Origin: Paraburkholderia oxyphila NBRC 105797
Lineage (GTDB): Bacteria; Pseudomonadota; Gammaproteobacteria; Burkholderiales; Burkholderiaceae
Direction: 5' to 3'
DNA: 64,000 nt
NCBI RefSeq assembly: GCF_000685075.1
Contig: NZ_BAYD01000013.1
Location: 62,001-126,000 of the forward strand
This document shows positions 1-10,145 of the stretch, in pieces. Both the position numbers and the translations under genes were made by a program. Under the pieces are notes generated by a model. That model searched no databases and was not told the origin of the DNA. It worked only from the letters and a program-made list of their open reading frames with translations. The first letter of the stretch is position 1. Every line of letters starts with the position of its first letter.

Positions 1-1586
1 TCGTCAACGGGCCGACTAGTGCCATCTCTCTCGTCGTGTTCAGCGCGTTGGCGTTTCTCGATCCGAACGACACAACCAGTCTCTATGAAGCGATGTTCCT
101 GCTGGGCGTGATGGTCGGCATCGTTCAGATCGGCATTGCGGTTTTCAGGCTGGGCGATCTCACGCGCTACATCTCCGAGTCGGTCATCATCGGGTTCATG
201 GCCGGCGCGGCCGTGTTGCTGGCGATCGGCCAGATCGGCAACGCGCTCGGCGTGAGGGAGAAAGGCGACGGCCACCAGCACGTGCTCTACCGATTGTGGC
301 TGACGCTCTTCCACGGCGATCACGTCAACCTCAAGGCACTTGCCGTCAGCGCGAGTGCGATCGTGCTCGCGCTGCTGCTGCGTCGCGCCGTGCGACGCTA
401 CCGCTTGCCGCAGATCGACATGTTCGTGACGCTGCTCGTGGTCTCGGCGGCGGCGTGGGCGTTGGGATGGTCGGAGCGGGGCGAGGGCGGCCATACGGCG
501 ATCGCGGTAATCGGGACGCTTCGCGCGGGTCTGCCCACGCCGCACATCCCGGTGATCCGCTGGAGCTGGATCGGTCAGCTTTCGTCGAGCGCGGTGGCGA
601 TCGCGTTTCTCGGCCTGCTCGAGGCGCTCTCCATTGCCAAGTCGATTGCGCACCACACGCATCAGTCGCTCGACTACAACCGCCAGTGTCTCGCCGAGGG
701 GGCGGCGAATCTGGTTGGCGGATTCTTTCGCTGCCTGCCGGGCTCCGGTTCGCTGTCACGCTCCGCGATCAACTTTCAGGCAGGCGCGCAGACACGCGTG
801 TCCGGTGTCGTCAGCGCGGTCGTCGTGGCGCTCGCCGTTCTGGTGCTGGCGCCGCTGACGCGCTACATCCCGAAGCCCGCGCTGGCGGGTCTGCTTCTCG
901 TGACCGCGCTGCGCCTGATCGACGTCGAGCGGCTGCGTTATACGCTGCGGGCGTCGCGCTACGATGCGGGCCTCGTCGTCGCCACGACGGCCGCGGCATT
1001 GCTGGTGGGCGTCGAGTTCTCGATCCTGATTGGCGTGGCCCTGTCGATCCTGCTGTTCGTGCCGCGTGCCGCCCGACTGAAGGCGAGGGAACTGGTGGTC
1101 ACCGAGGAAGGCGTCGTGCGGGAGCGGTTACCCGAGGACCCGCCATGCAGTGCAGTCGCGCTGTGGGATTTCGAGGGCGAGTTCTTCTTTGGCGCGGCGC
1201 CCGAGCTGGACCGGTATCTCGACGCGCTCGAGGCGCACACGAGCGAGCGGGGCATCCGCTATCTCGTCCTGCGCTTCAAGCGCGTGAGGAACCCCGACGT
1301 CGTGTGCATTGAACGGCTCGAGCATTTCCTGCGCGACGCGCAACGCAAGGGTCTCGTGGTGCTGCTGGCCGGCGTACGCCCGGACTTCCAGGAGGTTTGC
1401 CAGCGACTGCGGTTCACCACCTGGTATCCCGCTGAGCGCTTTTTCCCCGAGGAGGACGAAAACTGGTCGGCGACCGTGCGGGCCGTGCGGTACGCCTATG
1501 CCCACCTCGGCGATCGCAACACCTGTACACACTGTTCGGACCGCGTGGATGCCGCCCGCAACAGTGCCCTCTACTACCTCGTATGA
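1..1586 (+). CDS. SulP-family anion transporter with C-terminal STAS domain (5' end cut by window)
   Basis: The reading frame is already open at base 3, where it reads VNGPTSAIS, a conserved SulP segment; the true start lies before the window. The visible part holds several hydrophobic membrane segments up to about residue 345. A soluble STAS-type domain follows (about residues 370-470), containing the ALWDFEGEFFFGAA stretch. SulP proteins carry sulfate, bicarbonate or other oxyanions across the inner membrane, and the STAS domain regulates transport. The substrate cannot be read from sequence; the organosulfur cluster downstream makes sulfate a reasonable but unproven guess. The C-terminal tail has a CTHC pair of unknown meaning. 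Confidence 0.9.
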   Translation, partial: VNGPTSAISLVVFSALAFLDPNDTTSLYEAMFLLGVMVGIVQIGIAVFRLGDLTRYISESVIIGFMAGAAVLLAIGQIGNALGVREKGDGHQHVLYRLWLTLFHGDHVNLKALAVSASAIVLALLLRRAVRRYRLPQIDMFVTLLVVSAAAWALGWSERGEGGHTAIAVIGTLRAGLPTPHIPVIRWSWIGQLSSSAVAIAFLGLLEALSIAKSIAHHTHQSLDYNRQCLAEGAANLVGGFFRCLPGSGSLSRSAINFQAGAQTRVSGVVSAVVVALAVLVLAPLTRYIPKPALAGLLLVTALRLIDVERLRYTLRASRYDAGLVVATTAAALLVGVEFSILIGVALSILLFVPRAARLKARELVVTEEGVVRERLPEDPPCSAVALWDFEGEFFFGAAPELDRYLDALEAHTSERGIRYLVLRFKRVRNPDVVCIERLEHFLRDAQRKGLVVLLAGVRPDFQEVCQRLRFTTWYPAERFFPEEDENWSATVRAVRYAYAHLGDRNTCTHCSDRVDAARNSALYYLV

Positions 1587-1627
1587 CTGTTCGTGCCGTG
1601 TAGAAACATCGGCATTCGGGAGCATCC

Positions 1628-1852
1628 ATGAAAGTCCACTCATTGATTCGACGCAACCGCACGAGAGAGACACCGTGGGGCAGCGGCGACGGCGAAGGCA
1701 CGCCGCCCTCGCGCGGCACGATTGTCGCCGTGATCGTCATCGCCATCGTGCTGGCCTGTGCCGAAAGAGAAGTTTCAGGTGCGCGTGACGGATCATTCCG
1801 CTCGCAACTCGCGACCTTCCTCCACAGCATCGTGGGCGCGCGTCCGGGCTGA
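1628..1852 (+). CDS. small hypothetical membrane-anchored protein
   Basis: A 74-residue frame preceded by GGGAG five bases before the ATG. It has one hydrophobic stretch (about residues 31-44, TIVAVIVIAIVLAC) after a basic, proline-rich N-terminus, so it could be a single-pass membrane peptide or a lipoprotein-like product. I recognise no family. It lies between the SulP gene and the groES promoter, where no other gene fits. It may be a chance frame in GC-rich DNA. Confidence 0.3.
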   Translation: MKVHSLIRRNRTRETPWGSGDGEGTPPSRGTIVAVIVIAIVLACAEREVSGARDGSFRSQLATFLHSIVGARPG

Positions 1853-1939
1853 CATGAACGGGACGCGTGAGTGCGTCCCAACAGCGCCGCCGCCATATTC
1901 ATAGCCGCGTTCCTGAGATATCCATCTGCCAATTCCTTA

Positions 1940-1969
1940 TTGGAGTGCTCCGCGCGGGCTTTCTATACT
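1940..1969 (+). promoter_or_regulatory. sigma-70-type promoter of groES-groEL
   Basis: TTGGAG (1940-1945) and TATACT (1964-1969) are separated by 18 bases and lie just upstream of the CIRCE inverted repeat. The predicted transcription start therefore falls close to or inside the operator, the usual HrcA-controlled layout. Confidence 0.65.
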
Positions 1970-1979
1970 GGGCTTTCCA

Positions 1980-2006
1980 TCAGCACTCGCATGTGGCGAG
2001 TGCCAA
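1980..2006 (+). promoter_or_regulatory. CIRCE operator (HrcA binding site) of groES-groEL
   Basis: The sequence shows TCAGCACTC, a 9-base spacer, then GAGTGCCAA. The CIRCE consensus is TTAGCACTC-N9-GAGTGCTAA, so the core hexamers GCACTC and GAGTGC match perfectly with the correct spacing. It lies 40 bases before the groES ATG and just downstream of the -10 box. By analogy HrcA represses this operon until heat shock titrates GroEL. Confidence 0.92.
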
Positions 2007-2046
2007 TCTCACCGAGCAACCGAGAACACTCCGGAGAAAGCCACCC

Positions 2047-2337
2047 ATGAGCCTGCGCCCCCTGCACGATCGCGTGATCGTCAAACGACTCGACCAGGAA
2101 ACCCGTACCGCGTCGGGCATCGTCATTCCCGATAGCGCCGCGGAAAAGCCCGATCAGGGCGAAGTGCTGGCCGTGGGTCCGGGCCGACGCGACCACGACG
2201 GCCGCCGTATTGCGTTGGACCTGAACGTGGGCGAGCGCGTGCTGTTCGGCAAGTACGCCGGGCAAACCGTGAAAGTCGATGGTAACGAACTGCTCGTACT
2301 GCGCGAAGAAGACATCGTCGCAGTCGTCAATCAATAA
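2047..2337 (+). CDS. groES: co-chaperonin GroES
   Basis: A 96-residue protein, the usual GroES length, starting [14 protein letters not shown]. It carries the mobile-loop region ([15 protein letters not shown]) that docks on GroEL and the conserved GKYAGQ and YEDI-like LREEDI segments. It forms the heptameric lid on the GroEL folding chamber in the cytoplasm. The frame extends upstream to 1867, but homology and the upstream CIRCE site place the start at 2047. groEL follows after 24 bases, so the two are one operon under HrcA/CIRCE. Confidence 0.96.
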   Translation: MSLRPLHDRVIVKRLDQETRTASGIVIPDSAAEKPDQGEVLAVGPGRRDHDGRRIALDLNVGERVLFGKYAGQTVKVDGNELLVLREEDIVAVVNQ

Positions 2338-2349
2338 CCGGGAACCTGA

Positions 2350-3996
<1,647 letters not shown>

Positions 3997-4076
3997 GGCA
4001 AGCCGTACGCGCCATACACCCGGACCGCCGTGCATCGCGGCGGCCCTGGTCGACTTCCACCGGCTGAATATCCACC

Positions 4077-4634
4077 ATGACGACACTCAACGCGTATCTG
4101 GCACAAAAGCGCACGGCGTGGCTCGCAAAAAAAGAAGCGGCCCGCGGCGATCCCACATTCAAGGCCACACCGCTCAAGGCGAATGTGCGTGCGCTCGGCC
4201 GCAGCGGCGTGCGCGAAATCCGCATTCGTGATTTTCAGGTGATCAGCGACAGCCCGCCCGATTTCGCGGGCTATAACCTCGGACCCGCGTCGCCCGAGTT
4301 GCAGCTCGGCGTGCTGGGTAGTTGCCTCACGCACATTACGCTGATTCAGGCAGCGGAGCGCGGCCTCGCCATCGATTCGATCGAAGTCGAAGTGACCGGC
4401 GAGCAACATCCGCTCGCGCAGCAGCCGGGCTTCGAGAATATCCCGATCTTTCCGCACAATATCCGCTACACCCTCGATATCGTTTCGCCGGAATCGGCGC
4501 AAACCATCCGCGAGCTGCACGAAGCCGTCGAAGCGGTGTGTCCCATCTTCAATTTGCTCAAGCAACCGCAGGTCATTGAAGGGGAATTGCGCCATACGGC
4601 GCCCGCTGGCGGGGCGAAGGAAAAGGCGGCCTGA
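4077..4634 (+). CDS. OsmC-family protein
   Basis: A 185-residue protein with the OsmC fold signature. One redox cysteine is in LGSCLTHITL (about residue 82) and a second in VCPIFNLLKQ (about residue 161), both at the positions used by OsmC/Ohr thiol peroxidases. Family members reduce organic hydroperoxides or act as sulfur-metabolism accessory proteins, and which applies here is not clear. It lies 80 bases after groEL on the same strand and is followed by a strong terminator, so it may be cotranscribed with groESL. Confidence 0.85.
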   Translation: MTTLNAYLAQKRTAWLAKKEAARGDPTFKATPLKANVRALGRSGVREIRIRDFQVISDSPPDFAGYNLGPASPELQLGVLGSCLTHITLIQAAERGLAIDSIEVEVTGEQHPLAQQPGFENIPIFPHNIRYTLDIVSPESAQTIRELHEAVEAVCPIFNLLKQPQVIEGELRHTAPAGGAKEKAA

Positions 4635-4657
4635 CATCGCCCGTTTAACTGAACAGC

Positions 4658-4696
4658 AAGGCGGCGCATGGAGCTCATCCATGCGCCGCCTTTTTT
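4658..4696 (+). terminator. rho-independent terminator after the OsmC-like gene
   Basis: A perfect 14-bp stem (4658-4671 with 4679-4692), rich in GC, with a 7-base loop. The run of T residues starts at 4691, within the end of the stem, and continues to 4696. It begins 24 bases after the OsmC stop codon and separates the chaperonin unit from the uptake/catabolism cluster. Confidence 0.93.
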
Positions 4697-4766
4697 GCCT
4701 TTGTAGCCCGCATTCCAATGAGGTTTTGGAGCGTGCGTGCCTCATTACCAACCGGAAGAAAGTTCA

Positions 4767-5768
4767 ATGACGAACCCAATTCGCAGTGAAATCGATTTCG
4801 ATGCTGACGGCCGCCACGCAGGCTATCTGCGCCTCCCGCATTCCGTGCATCGCTCAGCCTATGGCTGGCTGCCGATACCCGTGGGCTCGGTGCGCAACGG
4901 CGCGGGGCCTGTCGTGCTGCTCATGGCCGGCAATCACGGCGATGAATACGAGGGGCAGGTGCTCGTTTCGCAACTGCTGCGCGAGATCGAGCCGCAATGG
5001 GTACGCGGCCAGCTGATCTTTCTGCCGATGGCGAATTTCCCGGCGGCCGAGGCTGGGCAGCGTACCTCGCCGCTCGACGGCGGCAATCTGAATCGCAGCT
5101 TTCCCGGCAATCCACAGGGTACACCGACCGAGGTGATTGCCGATTACATCGAAAATACCTTGCTCGCGCGCGCGCAATATCTCGTCGATCTGCATTCGGG
5201 TGGCAGTTCGCTGCTCTACCACGGCGCCAACATGCTCGCGATCGAGCCGGAAGACGAAGCCCAAAACGAGCGGTTGCGCGCCTTGCTCTCGGCATTCGGT
5301 TTGCCGCGTGCGTTTCTTCATCCGGCCAATCGGGTGCATTCGTCGACTGCGGCGCGGCGTCAGGGCGCGCTGTCGATCGTGACGGAGTTGGGCGGCGGCG
5401 GCATCGTTCAGCCCGCGCTGCTGCGCGAAGCGCGACAGGGGCTGCTGCATCTGCTCGGCGCCATCGGCGTGCTCACGGGACCGCTCGTGCCGGAGCGAGC
5501 GCCCGGCGAAACGCATTTTTTTCGTGTATCCGGCGCGGCTCACTATGTGTACGCGTATGAGCGCGGAGTTTATGAACCGCTCGTCGCCCTGGGTGACCAG
5601 GTGCAGGCCGGGCAGGCGGCCGCGCGCATCCATTTTCCCGACACGCCGCTTCGCGAACCCGTGACGGTCGCATTCGCGTCGGCGGGTGAAGTGGTGTGTC
5701 AGCGCGCATTCGCGGCCGTGCAGCGCGGTGACTGTCTGTTTCATCTGGCCGAGCCCGATAATGGCTGA
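4767..5768 (+). CDS. zinc-dependent deacylase, succinylglutamate desuccinylase/aspartoacylase family
   Basis: A 333-residue protein with the family's zinc motif GNHGDEYEG (H and E ligands, about residues 57-60) and the third ligand in DLHSGGS (about residue 147). It also has the substrate-site segment GGNLNRSFPG. The family hydrolyses N-acyl amino acids (AstE, aspartoacylase, and DoeB, which deacetylates N-acetyl-diaminobutyrate). I chose the ATG at 4767, behind GGAAGAAAG, over the in-frame start at 4737. It opens a cluster with acetyltransferases and monooxygenases, so removal of an N-acetyl group from an oxidised intermediate is plausible. The exact substrate is unknown. Confidence 0.85.
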   Translation: MTNPIRSEIDFDADGRHAGYLRLPHSVHRSAYGWLPIPVGSVRNGAGPVVLLMAGNHGDEYEGQVLVSQLLREIEPQWVRGQLIFLPMANFPAAEAGQRTSPLDGGNLNRSFPGNPQGTPTEVIADYIENTLLARAQYLVDLHSGGSSLLYHGANMLAIEPEDEAQNERLRALLSAFGLPRAFLHPANRVHSSTAARRQGALSIVTELGGGGIVQPALLREARQGLLHLLGAIGVLTGPLVPERAPGETHFFRVSGAAHYVYAYERGVYEPLVALGDQVQAGQAAARIHFPDTPLREPVTVAFASAGEVVCQRAFAAVQRGDCLFHLAEPDNG

Positions 5769-5784
5769 ATCCTGCGAGCAAGAA

Positions 5785-5800
5785 CGCCAACCGGTTGGCG
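5785..5800. repeat. 16-bp perfect palindrome, candidate operator
   Basis: CGCCAACC followed directly by GGTTGGCG, a perfect inverted repeat with no spacer, begins 17 bases after the deacylase stop. It could be a dimeric regulator site for the cluster. On the minus strand it would read as a short hairpin followed by T residues after a few bases. No regulator gene is adjacent. Confidence 0.45.
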
Positions 5801-5896
5801 AAAACGCAGCAGCGAAAGATGGAAAATCGGATCTATAAAGATATTCGAAAAGCTTGGTTATGCCGGCGGCAACGAGGCGTTAATCTCTCAGAAGAT

Positions 5897-5912
5897 TCAG
5901 GGCATTCCCTGA
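5897..5912 (+). other. short hairpin in the 5768-6000 intergenic gap
   Basis: TCAGGG and CCCTGA form a 6-bp stem with a 4-base loop, followed by TTTGGTTT. It lies about 90 bases before the acetyltransferase start. It may be a weak terminator or a leader hairpin; the stem is short and the T run is broken. Confidence 0.3.
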
Positions 5913-5999
5913 TTTGGTTTGAAGCAACAATAACGCAGCAAATGCCGTCTTTAGCGATCGATGCAATGGCGGCTTTATCCTCTTTTCAACGCCACGACA

Positions 6000-6551
6000 A
6001 TGACCATTCGCATTATCGATACCTCACCGCTCGATCCGGTTGCGAAGCCGTTGATCGACGCGCTGCAGTGGGAATACGCGACGCGATACCGCGAATTCCG
6101 CGAGGATAGCGGCGCTTCCGCCGCGCAGGAGCTGGCGCGATATCCCGCCGAACGGTTCTTGCCGCCCGAGGGCGCGTTCATCGTGCTGGAGCGCGATGGA
6201 GAAACGATCGGCGGTGGCGCATTCAAGCGCTACGACGCGCAAACGGCCGAACTCAAACGCATCTGGACTCGCGCTGATCAACGCCGCCAGGGCCTCGCGC
6301 GCCGTGTGGTGGCCGAACTCGAAGCGCGTGCGCTGCGCCAGGGCTACCGGCGCGTTTTCCTCACCACCGGATTCAAGCAGCCTGAGGCGTGGGGTTTATA
6401 TACCGATTCCGGCTATACGCCGCTTTTCGACCGATCGGTGGCGCCGGAAGTGCTAGTGCATCTCGCTTTCGGAAAAGATTTGTTGAATCCGCTTTCGACA
6501 GACTTGCTTGACGACCTCCGTCAGACCGAGCCGTTTGGGTTGCAGCGCTGA
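6000..6551 (+). CDS. GNAT-family N-acetyltransferase
   Basis: A 183-residue protein. The acetyl-CoA-binding motif A is seen as RRQGLARRVV (about residues 97-106), followed by the GNAT beta-bulge region and the C-terminal LYTDSGY. GNAT enzymes transfer acetyl from acetyl-CoA to an amine. It is closely similar to the protein at 19018-19554 (shared ELKRIW/EFKRIW, QGLARRV, QPEA and SGYT blocks), so the cluster has two copies. The start at 6000 fits homology better than the upstream in-frame ATG at 5961. In context it probably N-acetylates the imported amino compound. Confidence 0.82.
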   Translation: MTIRIIDTSPLDPVAKPLIDALQWEYATRYREFREDSGASAAQELARYPAERFLPPEGAFIVLERDGETIGGGAFKRYDAQTAELKRIWTRADQRRQGLARRVVAELEARALRQGYRRVFLTTGFKQPEAWGLYTDSGYTPLFDRSVAPEVLVHLAFGKDLLNPLSTDLLDDLRQTEPFGLQR

Positions 6552-6584
6552 CTGTGTGACTTCCATTCTTCTGCCAGACATATC

Positions 6585-7514
6585 ATGACCTTTACACGTC
6601 CCCTGATCGCAATTGCCAGCGTATTGGCGCTCGGCGCCGCAGGCATCGCATCGGCTGCCAGTTCGTTCGACCTGAGTCCGGAGCAGCACGGGCGCATTCG
6701 TGCGCAGGTCGATGCCGCTGCCGTCAAATCGATTCCACAGAATTACCCGTTCGTGGCGAAGGATACGATCACGATTGGTATCGTTCCTGCGCAGCCACCC
6801 ATCAGCAGTTATGCCACCGACGCGAAAACGGTCGTGGGCTTTGACCCGGACCTCTCGCAACTCGTGGCTGACGGTCTGGGCCGCAAACTCAAGGTGGTGA
6901 CGCTCGCCTGGCCGGATTGGCCTCTGGCGCTGCAGTCGGGCAAGGTCGATGCGGTCATCTCCAACGTGACGGTGACCGAGGAGCGCAAGGAGAAGTTCGA
7001 CTTTTCGACCTACCGTCGCGACGAGCTCGGCTTCTACGTGAAGGCGGACAGCGGGATCAAGTCGATACGCGAGCCGAAAGACGTGGCTGGGCTGCGCGTC
7101 ATCACCGACGCGGGGACCAACCAGGAAAAGGTGCTGCTCGAGTGGGACAGGGAGAATGTCGCGCACGGCCTGAAGCCGGTTTCCATCCAGTATTACGACG
7201 ACGATGCGGTGCGTATCGTTGCGCTGCAGTCGGGCCGCGCCGACGCGATCTTCAGCGTCAATGCCGTGCTGGCGTATGAGGCGGCGGTGCAGGGGAAAAC
7301 GCGCCTCGTTGGCACCGTGAGCGGCGGTTGGCCGCGCACCGCCGAAGTCGCGATCACGACGCGCAAGGGCAGTGGACTTGCTGTGCCGCTCACGCAGTTG
7401 CTGAACGATCTGATAGCCGACGGCAAATACCGGCAGGTGCTTGACCGGTGGAACCTCGATTCCGAAGCGATTGACCGGGCAGCAACTAACCCGCCGGGCC
7501 TGCCGAAAACCTGA
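6585..7514 (+). CDS. family-3 amino-acid-type ABC transporter substrate-binding protein
   Basis: A 309-residue protein with a Sec signal peptide (about residues 1-25, ending IASAAS) and the two-lobed periplasmic binding-protein pattern: TITIGIVPAQPPISSY, GFDPDLSQLVADGLG, then SGKVDAVISNVTVTEERKEK. Such proteins deliver polar amino acids or relatives to an inner-membrane ABC permease. The matching permease-ATPase is probably the fused protein at 15528-17309. A paralogue lies at 24130-25065. It sits 33 bases after the acetyltransferase gene. Confidence 0.9.
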   Translation: MTFTRPLIAIASVLALGAAGIASAASSFDLSPEQHGRIRAQVDAAAVKSIPQNYPFVAKDTITIGIVPAQPPISSYATDAKTVVGFDPDLSQLVADGLGRKLKVVTLAWPDWPLALQSGKVDAVISNVTVTEERKEKFDFSTYRRDELGFYVKADSGIKSIREPKDVAGLRVITDAGTNQEKVLLEWDRENVAHGLKPVSIQYYDDDAVRIVALQSGRADAIFSVNAVLAYEAAVQGKTRLVGTVSGGWPRTAEVAITTRKGSGLAVPLTQLLNDLIADGKYRQVLDRWNLDSEAIDRAATNPPGLPKT

Positions 7515-7661
7515 GGGTGCCGTCGTTTTCTTCGTCTGCGGCAGCGAATATTTAATTCGGATTGCAGATGATAAAAGAAGGTTCGTTGAAACATGCGCCA
7601 CGAGTTTCACTTCAAGCTTGAAGCGGCGGCGCGCGTCACGCGGTAAACGAAGGAGCAGTGT

Positions 7662-8351
7662 ATGTCGGACGGACTCGCCCCAGCGGCGAAATGGACAGGG
7701 CGCCCGCGCCAGTACGGCGCGCGTCAGCAGAATCCGGTGCGCCGCTATCTGGGAATCGGCTTCGTGCTGCTTCTTCATGGGCTCTTTATCTGGGCGCTGA
7801 TGAACGGTCTTGCGAACAAGGTCGTGCAGATTATCCAGAAGCCGGTCGACGTGAGGATCATCGTGCCGGCGAAGCCGCCGCCCCCGCCGGTGCCGGTGAA
7901 AGTGGTGCAGACACGGCAGCCGAAGGTCACGCCACCGCCCAAACCGTTCGTGCCCCCGCCGGAGGTCAAGGTCGCGCCACCGCCTGAGCCGACGATTTCG
8001 CATCAGTCGATTCCGGTGCCCACGCCGGTCGTTCCGCCGCCACCCGCGCCCGTTACCGAGCCAGCGCCCGCGAAGCCGGTCAGCCACGAGGTGGGCGTGG
8101 TGTGTCCGAACGCCGAGAAGATCCGCGGTTCGGTCGCCTATCCGCAGGAGGCGCAGGACAACAACATCACGGGTGACGTGCTGATCTCATTCGTGGTGGA
8201 TGCACAGGGACACGTGACCGACGAGAAGGTGGAGCAGTCGGCCGATCCGCTGCTCGACCGCGCCGCATTCAATGCGGTGAAGAAGTTCAACTGCATTGCA
8301 CAGGGCGAGTCCGTGCGCGTGCAGGTGCCGTTTTCATTCAACCTCAATTGA
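7662..8351 (+). CDS. tonB: energy transducer TonB
   Basis: A 229-residue protein: short cytoplasmic N-terminus, one membrane helix (about residues 29-48, YLGIGFVLLLHGLFIWALMN), a proline-rich periplasm-spanning linker (about 65-140) and a C-terminal TonB domain including the GSVAYPQEAQ and GDVLISFVVD blocks. TonB passes proton-motive-force energy from ExbB/ExbD to outer-membrane receptors. AAGGAG sits upstream of the ATG. It heads tonB-exbB-exbD-exbD, which precedes a TonB-dependent receptor, so this is a dedicated energising unit rather than the housekeeping set. Confidence 0.93.
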   Translation: MSDGLAPAAKWTGRPRQYGARQQNPVRRYLGIGFVLLLHGLFIWALMNGLANKVVQIIQKPVDVRIIVPAKPPPPPVPVKVVQTRQPKVTPPPKPFVPPPEVKVAPPPEPTISHQSIPVPTPVVPPPPAPVTEPAPAKPVSHEVGVVCPNAEKIRGSVAYPQEAQDNNITGDVLISFVVDAQGHVTDEKVEQSADPLLDRAAFNAVKKFNCIAQGESVRVQVPFSFNLN

Positions 8352-8411
8352 AGGCCGCGAGCCGGATAGTCATCCATCGCGGCGCAGCATCAACTGGAGT
8401 CCCCTGGAGCA

Positions 8412-9230
8412 ATGATGAAGAACATTTCCTTTTCCGCCGGGGCGCGCGGCTTTCGGGTTGCCGCTATCGCCATCGCAGCCGTTGCCGGATCTTTCGGCGT
8501 ATCAGGCGCTGTCTGGGCGCAGGCGACGCCGGCGGCCGCCGAAGTCGCGAACCCATACGGTCTTGGCGCCTTGTGGGCAAACGGGGATTTCGTCGCCCGG
8601 TTCGTTCTGCTCGTGCTCGTAGCCATGTCGATGGGCAGCTGGTACATCATGATCACCAAGTTCGTGGAGCAGGCGCGCGCGGGACGCCGTGCGAAGTCGG
8701 CCGACGACACGCTCTGGAGCGCGCCGTCGCTTGCTGTGGGCGTGGCGGAACTCGACGGCAGCTCGCCGTTCCGCTTCATCGCGGAGACCGGCCTCGAAGC
8801 CGCCCATCACCACGCTGAAGCGCTGCTCGAAGAGGTGGATCGCAACACCTGGATTCAGGTCTCGATCGACCGTTCGACCGCGAACGTGTCCAATCGCCTG
8901 CAGGATGGCCTCGCGTTTCTCGCGACGGTCGGTTCGACCGCGCCGTTCGTGGGCCTGTTCGGCACGGTCTGGGGCATCTATCACGCACTGACGGCGATCG
9001 GCATTGCAGGGCAGGCGTCGATCGACAAGGTGGCGGGACCGGTGGGCGAGGCGCTCATCATGACCGCGATCGGGCTGGCTGTCGCCGTGCCCGCCGTGCT
9101 CGGCTACAACTTCCTCGTGCGACGCAACAAGTCGCTGATGGAACGCGTGCGCGCGTTTGGTGCGCAACTGCACACGGTCCTGCTCTCGGGACGCAAGCGC
9201 CCGGTGCGCGCTGTGGCGAATGCGGGCTGA
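8412..9230 (+). CDS. exbB: ExbB/MotA/TolQ-family proton channel protein
   Basis: A 272-residue protein with an N-terminal signal-like segment (about residues 1-37, ending GAVWAQA), a first core helix near residues 55-75, and the conserved pair around FLATVGSTAPFVGLFGTVWGIYHAL and GEALIMTAIGLAVAVPAVLGYN. ExbB pentamers hold ExbD and convert the proton gradient into TonB motion. The extended N-terminus with a cleavable signal is common in this subfamily. Start is at 8412 or the adjacent ATG at 8415, behind TGGAG. Confidence 0.92.
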   Translation: MMKNISFSAGARGFRVAAIAIAAVAGSFGVSGAVWAQATPAAAEVANPYGLGALWANGDFVARFVLLVLVAMSMGSWYIMITKFVEQARAGRRAKSADDTLWSAPSLAVGVAELDGSSPFRFIAETGLEAAHHHAEALLEEVDRNTWIQVSIDRSTANVSNRLQDGLAFLATVGSTAPFVGLFGTVWGIYHALTAIGIAGQASIDKVAGPVGEALIMTAIGLAVAVPAVLGYNFLVRRNKSLMERVRAFGAQLHTVLLSGRKRPVRAVANAG

Positions 9231-9257
9231 CGCGGCAAACAGGCGGAGCGAAATGCC

Positions 9258-9683
9258 ATGGCCATGAACGTAGCGCAAGAGGGCGACGAGGACGAGATCA
9301 TCGCCGCCATCAATACGACACCGCTCGTCGACGTGATGCTGGTGCTGCTGATCATCTTCCTGATCACGATTCCCGTCGTTACACACACGGTGCCAGTGCA
9401 ATTGCCGAAGGAGACGGTCAGCCCGCTCCAGACGCGGCCGCAAAGTATCGAGATAGCGGTGAACAAGAATGGCGACATCTTCTGGGACGAACGGCGTGTC
9501 GACGCCGCAGCGCTGCTCGCGCAACTGAAAGCCGTCTCGCAGAAGTCGCCGCAGCCTGAAGTGCATGTGCGTGGCGATCAGGCCACGCATTACGAGTTCA
9601 TCGGGCGCGTGGTGACGCTCTGCGAGCGGGCTGGCATCGAGAAGGTGTCGTTCATCACCCAGCCGCCTGCGCGCGGCGAGTAA
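9258..9683 (+). CDS. exbD: ExbD/TolR-family protein (first copy)
   Basis: A 141-residue protein with one N-terminal membrane helix containing the essential acidic residue in TTPLVDVMLVLLIIFLIT (Asp near residue 26), and a periplasmic ExbD domain. It is the proton-handling partner of ExbB. GGCGGAG precedes the ATG. It is directly followed by a second exbD, so the pore may contain two different ExbD chains, an arrangement also seen in Xanthomonas-type exbD1/exbD2. Confidence 0.93.
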   Translation: MAMNVAQEGDEDEIIAAINTTPLVDVMLVLLIIFLITIPVVTHTVPVQLPKETVSPLQTRPQSIEIAVNKNGDIFWDERRVDAAALLAQLKAVSQKSPQPEVHVRGDQATHYEFIGRVVTLCERAGIEKVSFITQPPARGE

Positions 9684-9695
9684 CGGGAGCACCCT

Positions 9696-10127
9696 ATGGC
9701 AATGAATGTTTCCCCGGATTCGGCGGCGAACGAGCCGGACGTGCTCGTCGACATCAACACGACACCGCTTATCGACGTGATGCTGGTGCTATTGATCATG
9801 CTGATCATCACCATTCCGATCCAGATGCACTCGGTCAAGATGAATCTGCCGGTGGGCAATCCACCGCCGCCGGCAGCGCCGCCACCGGTCGTTCAGGTCG
9901 ATATCCGGCCGGATGGCGGGCTGACCTGGAACGGCACGCCGCTTTCGGGCCGGGCAGATCTCGAACAGCATATGGCGCAAGTCGCCGCTCAGACGGATCA
10001 GCCGGAGATACACCTGCTGCCTGACCGGCTTTCTCCCTACAGTGCGGTGGCGGAAGTGCTCGCCGCCGCGCAGCGCGAGGGCGCGACGAGGATCGGGCTC
10101 ATTGGCAACGAGCAATATATGCAATAG
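9696..10127 (+). CDS. exbD: ExbD/TolR-family protein (second copy)
   Basis: A 143-residue paralogue of the preceding gene, starting 12 bases after its stop behind GGGAG. The membrane helix carries the same acidic residue in TTPLIDVMLVLLIMLIIT. The periplasmic part differs (proline stretch PPPPAAPPP near residues 56-64), so it is not a simple duplicate. It probably works with ExbB and TonB to energise the neighbouring receptors. Confidence 0.93.
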   Translation: MAMNVSPDSAANEPDVLVDINTTPLIDVMLVLLIMLIITIPIQMHSVKMNLPVGNPPPPAAPPPVVQVDIRPDGGLTWNGTPLSGRADLEQHMAQVAAQTDQPEIHLLPDRLSPYSAVAEVLAAAQREGATRIGLIGNEQYMQ

Positions 10128-10145
10128 CGGTGGTTGTGCGATTAA

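Noticed and set aside
6453..8087. 544-residue minus-strand frame
   Set aside because: Arg/His-rich composition typical of a shadow; it overlaps the binding protein and tonB, which are clear genes.
8502..9692. 396-residue minus-strand frame
   Set aside because: Shadow of exbB-exbD1.
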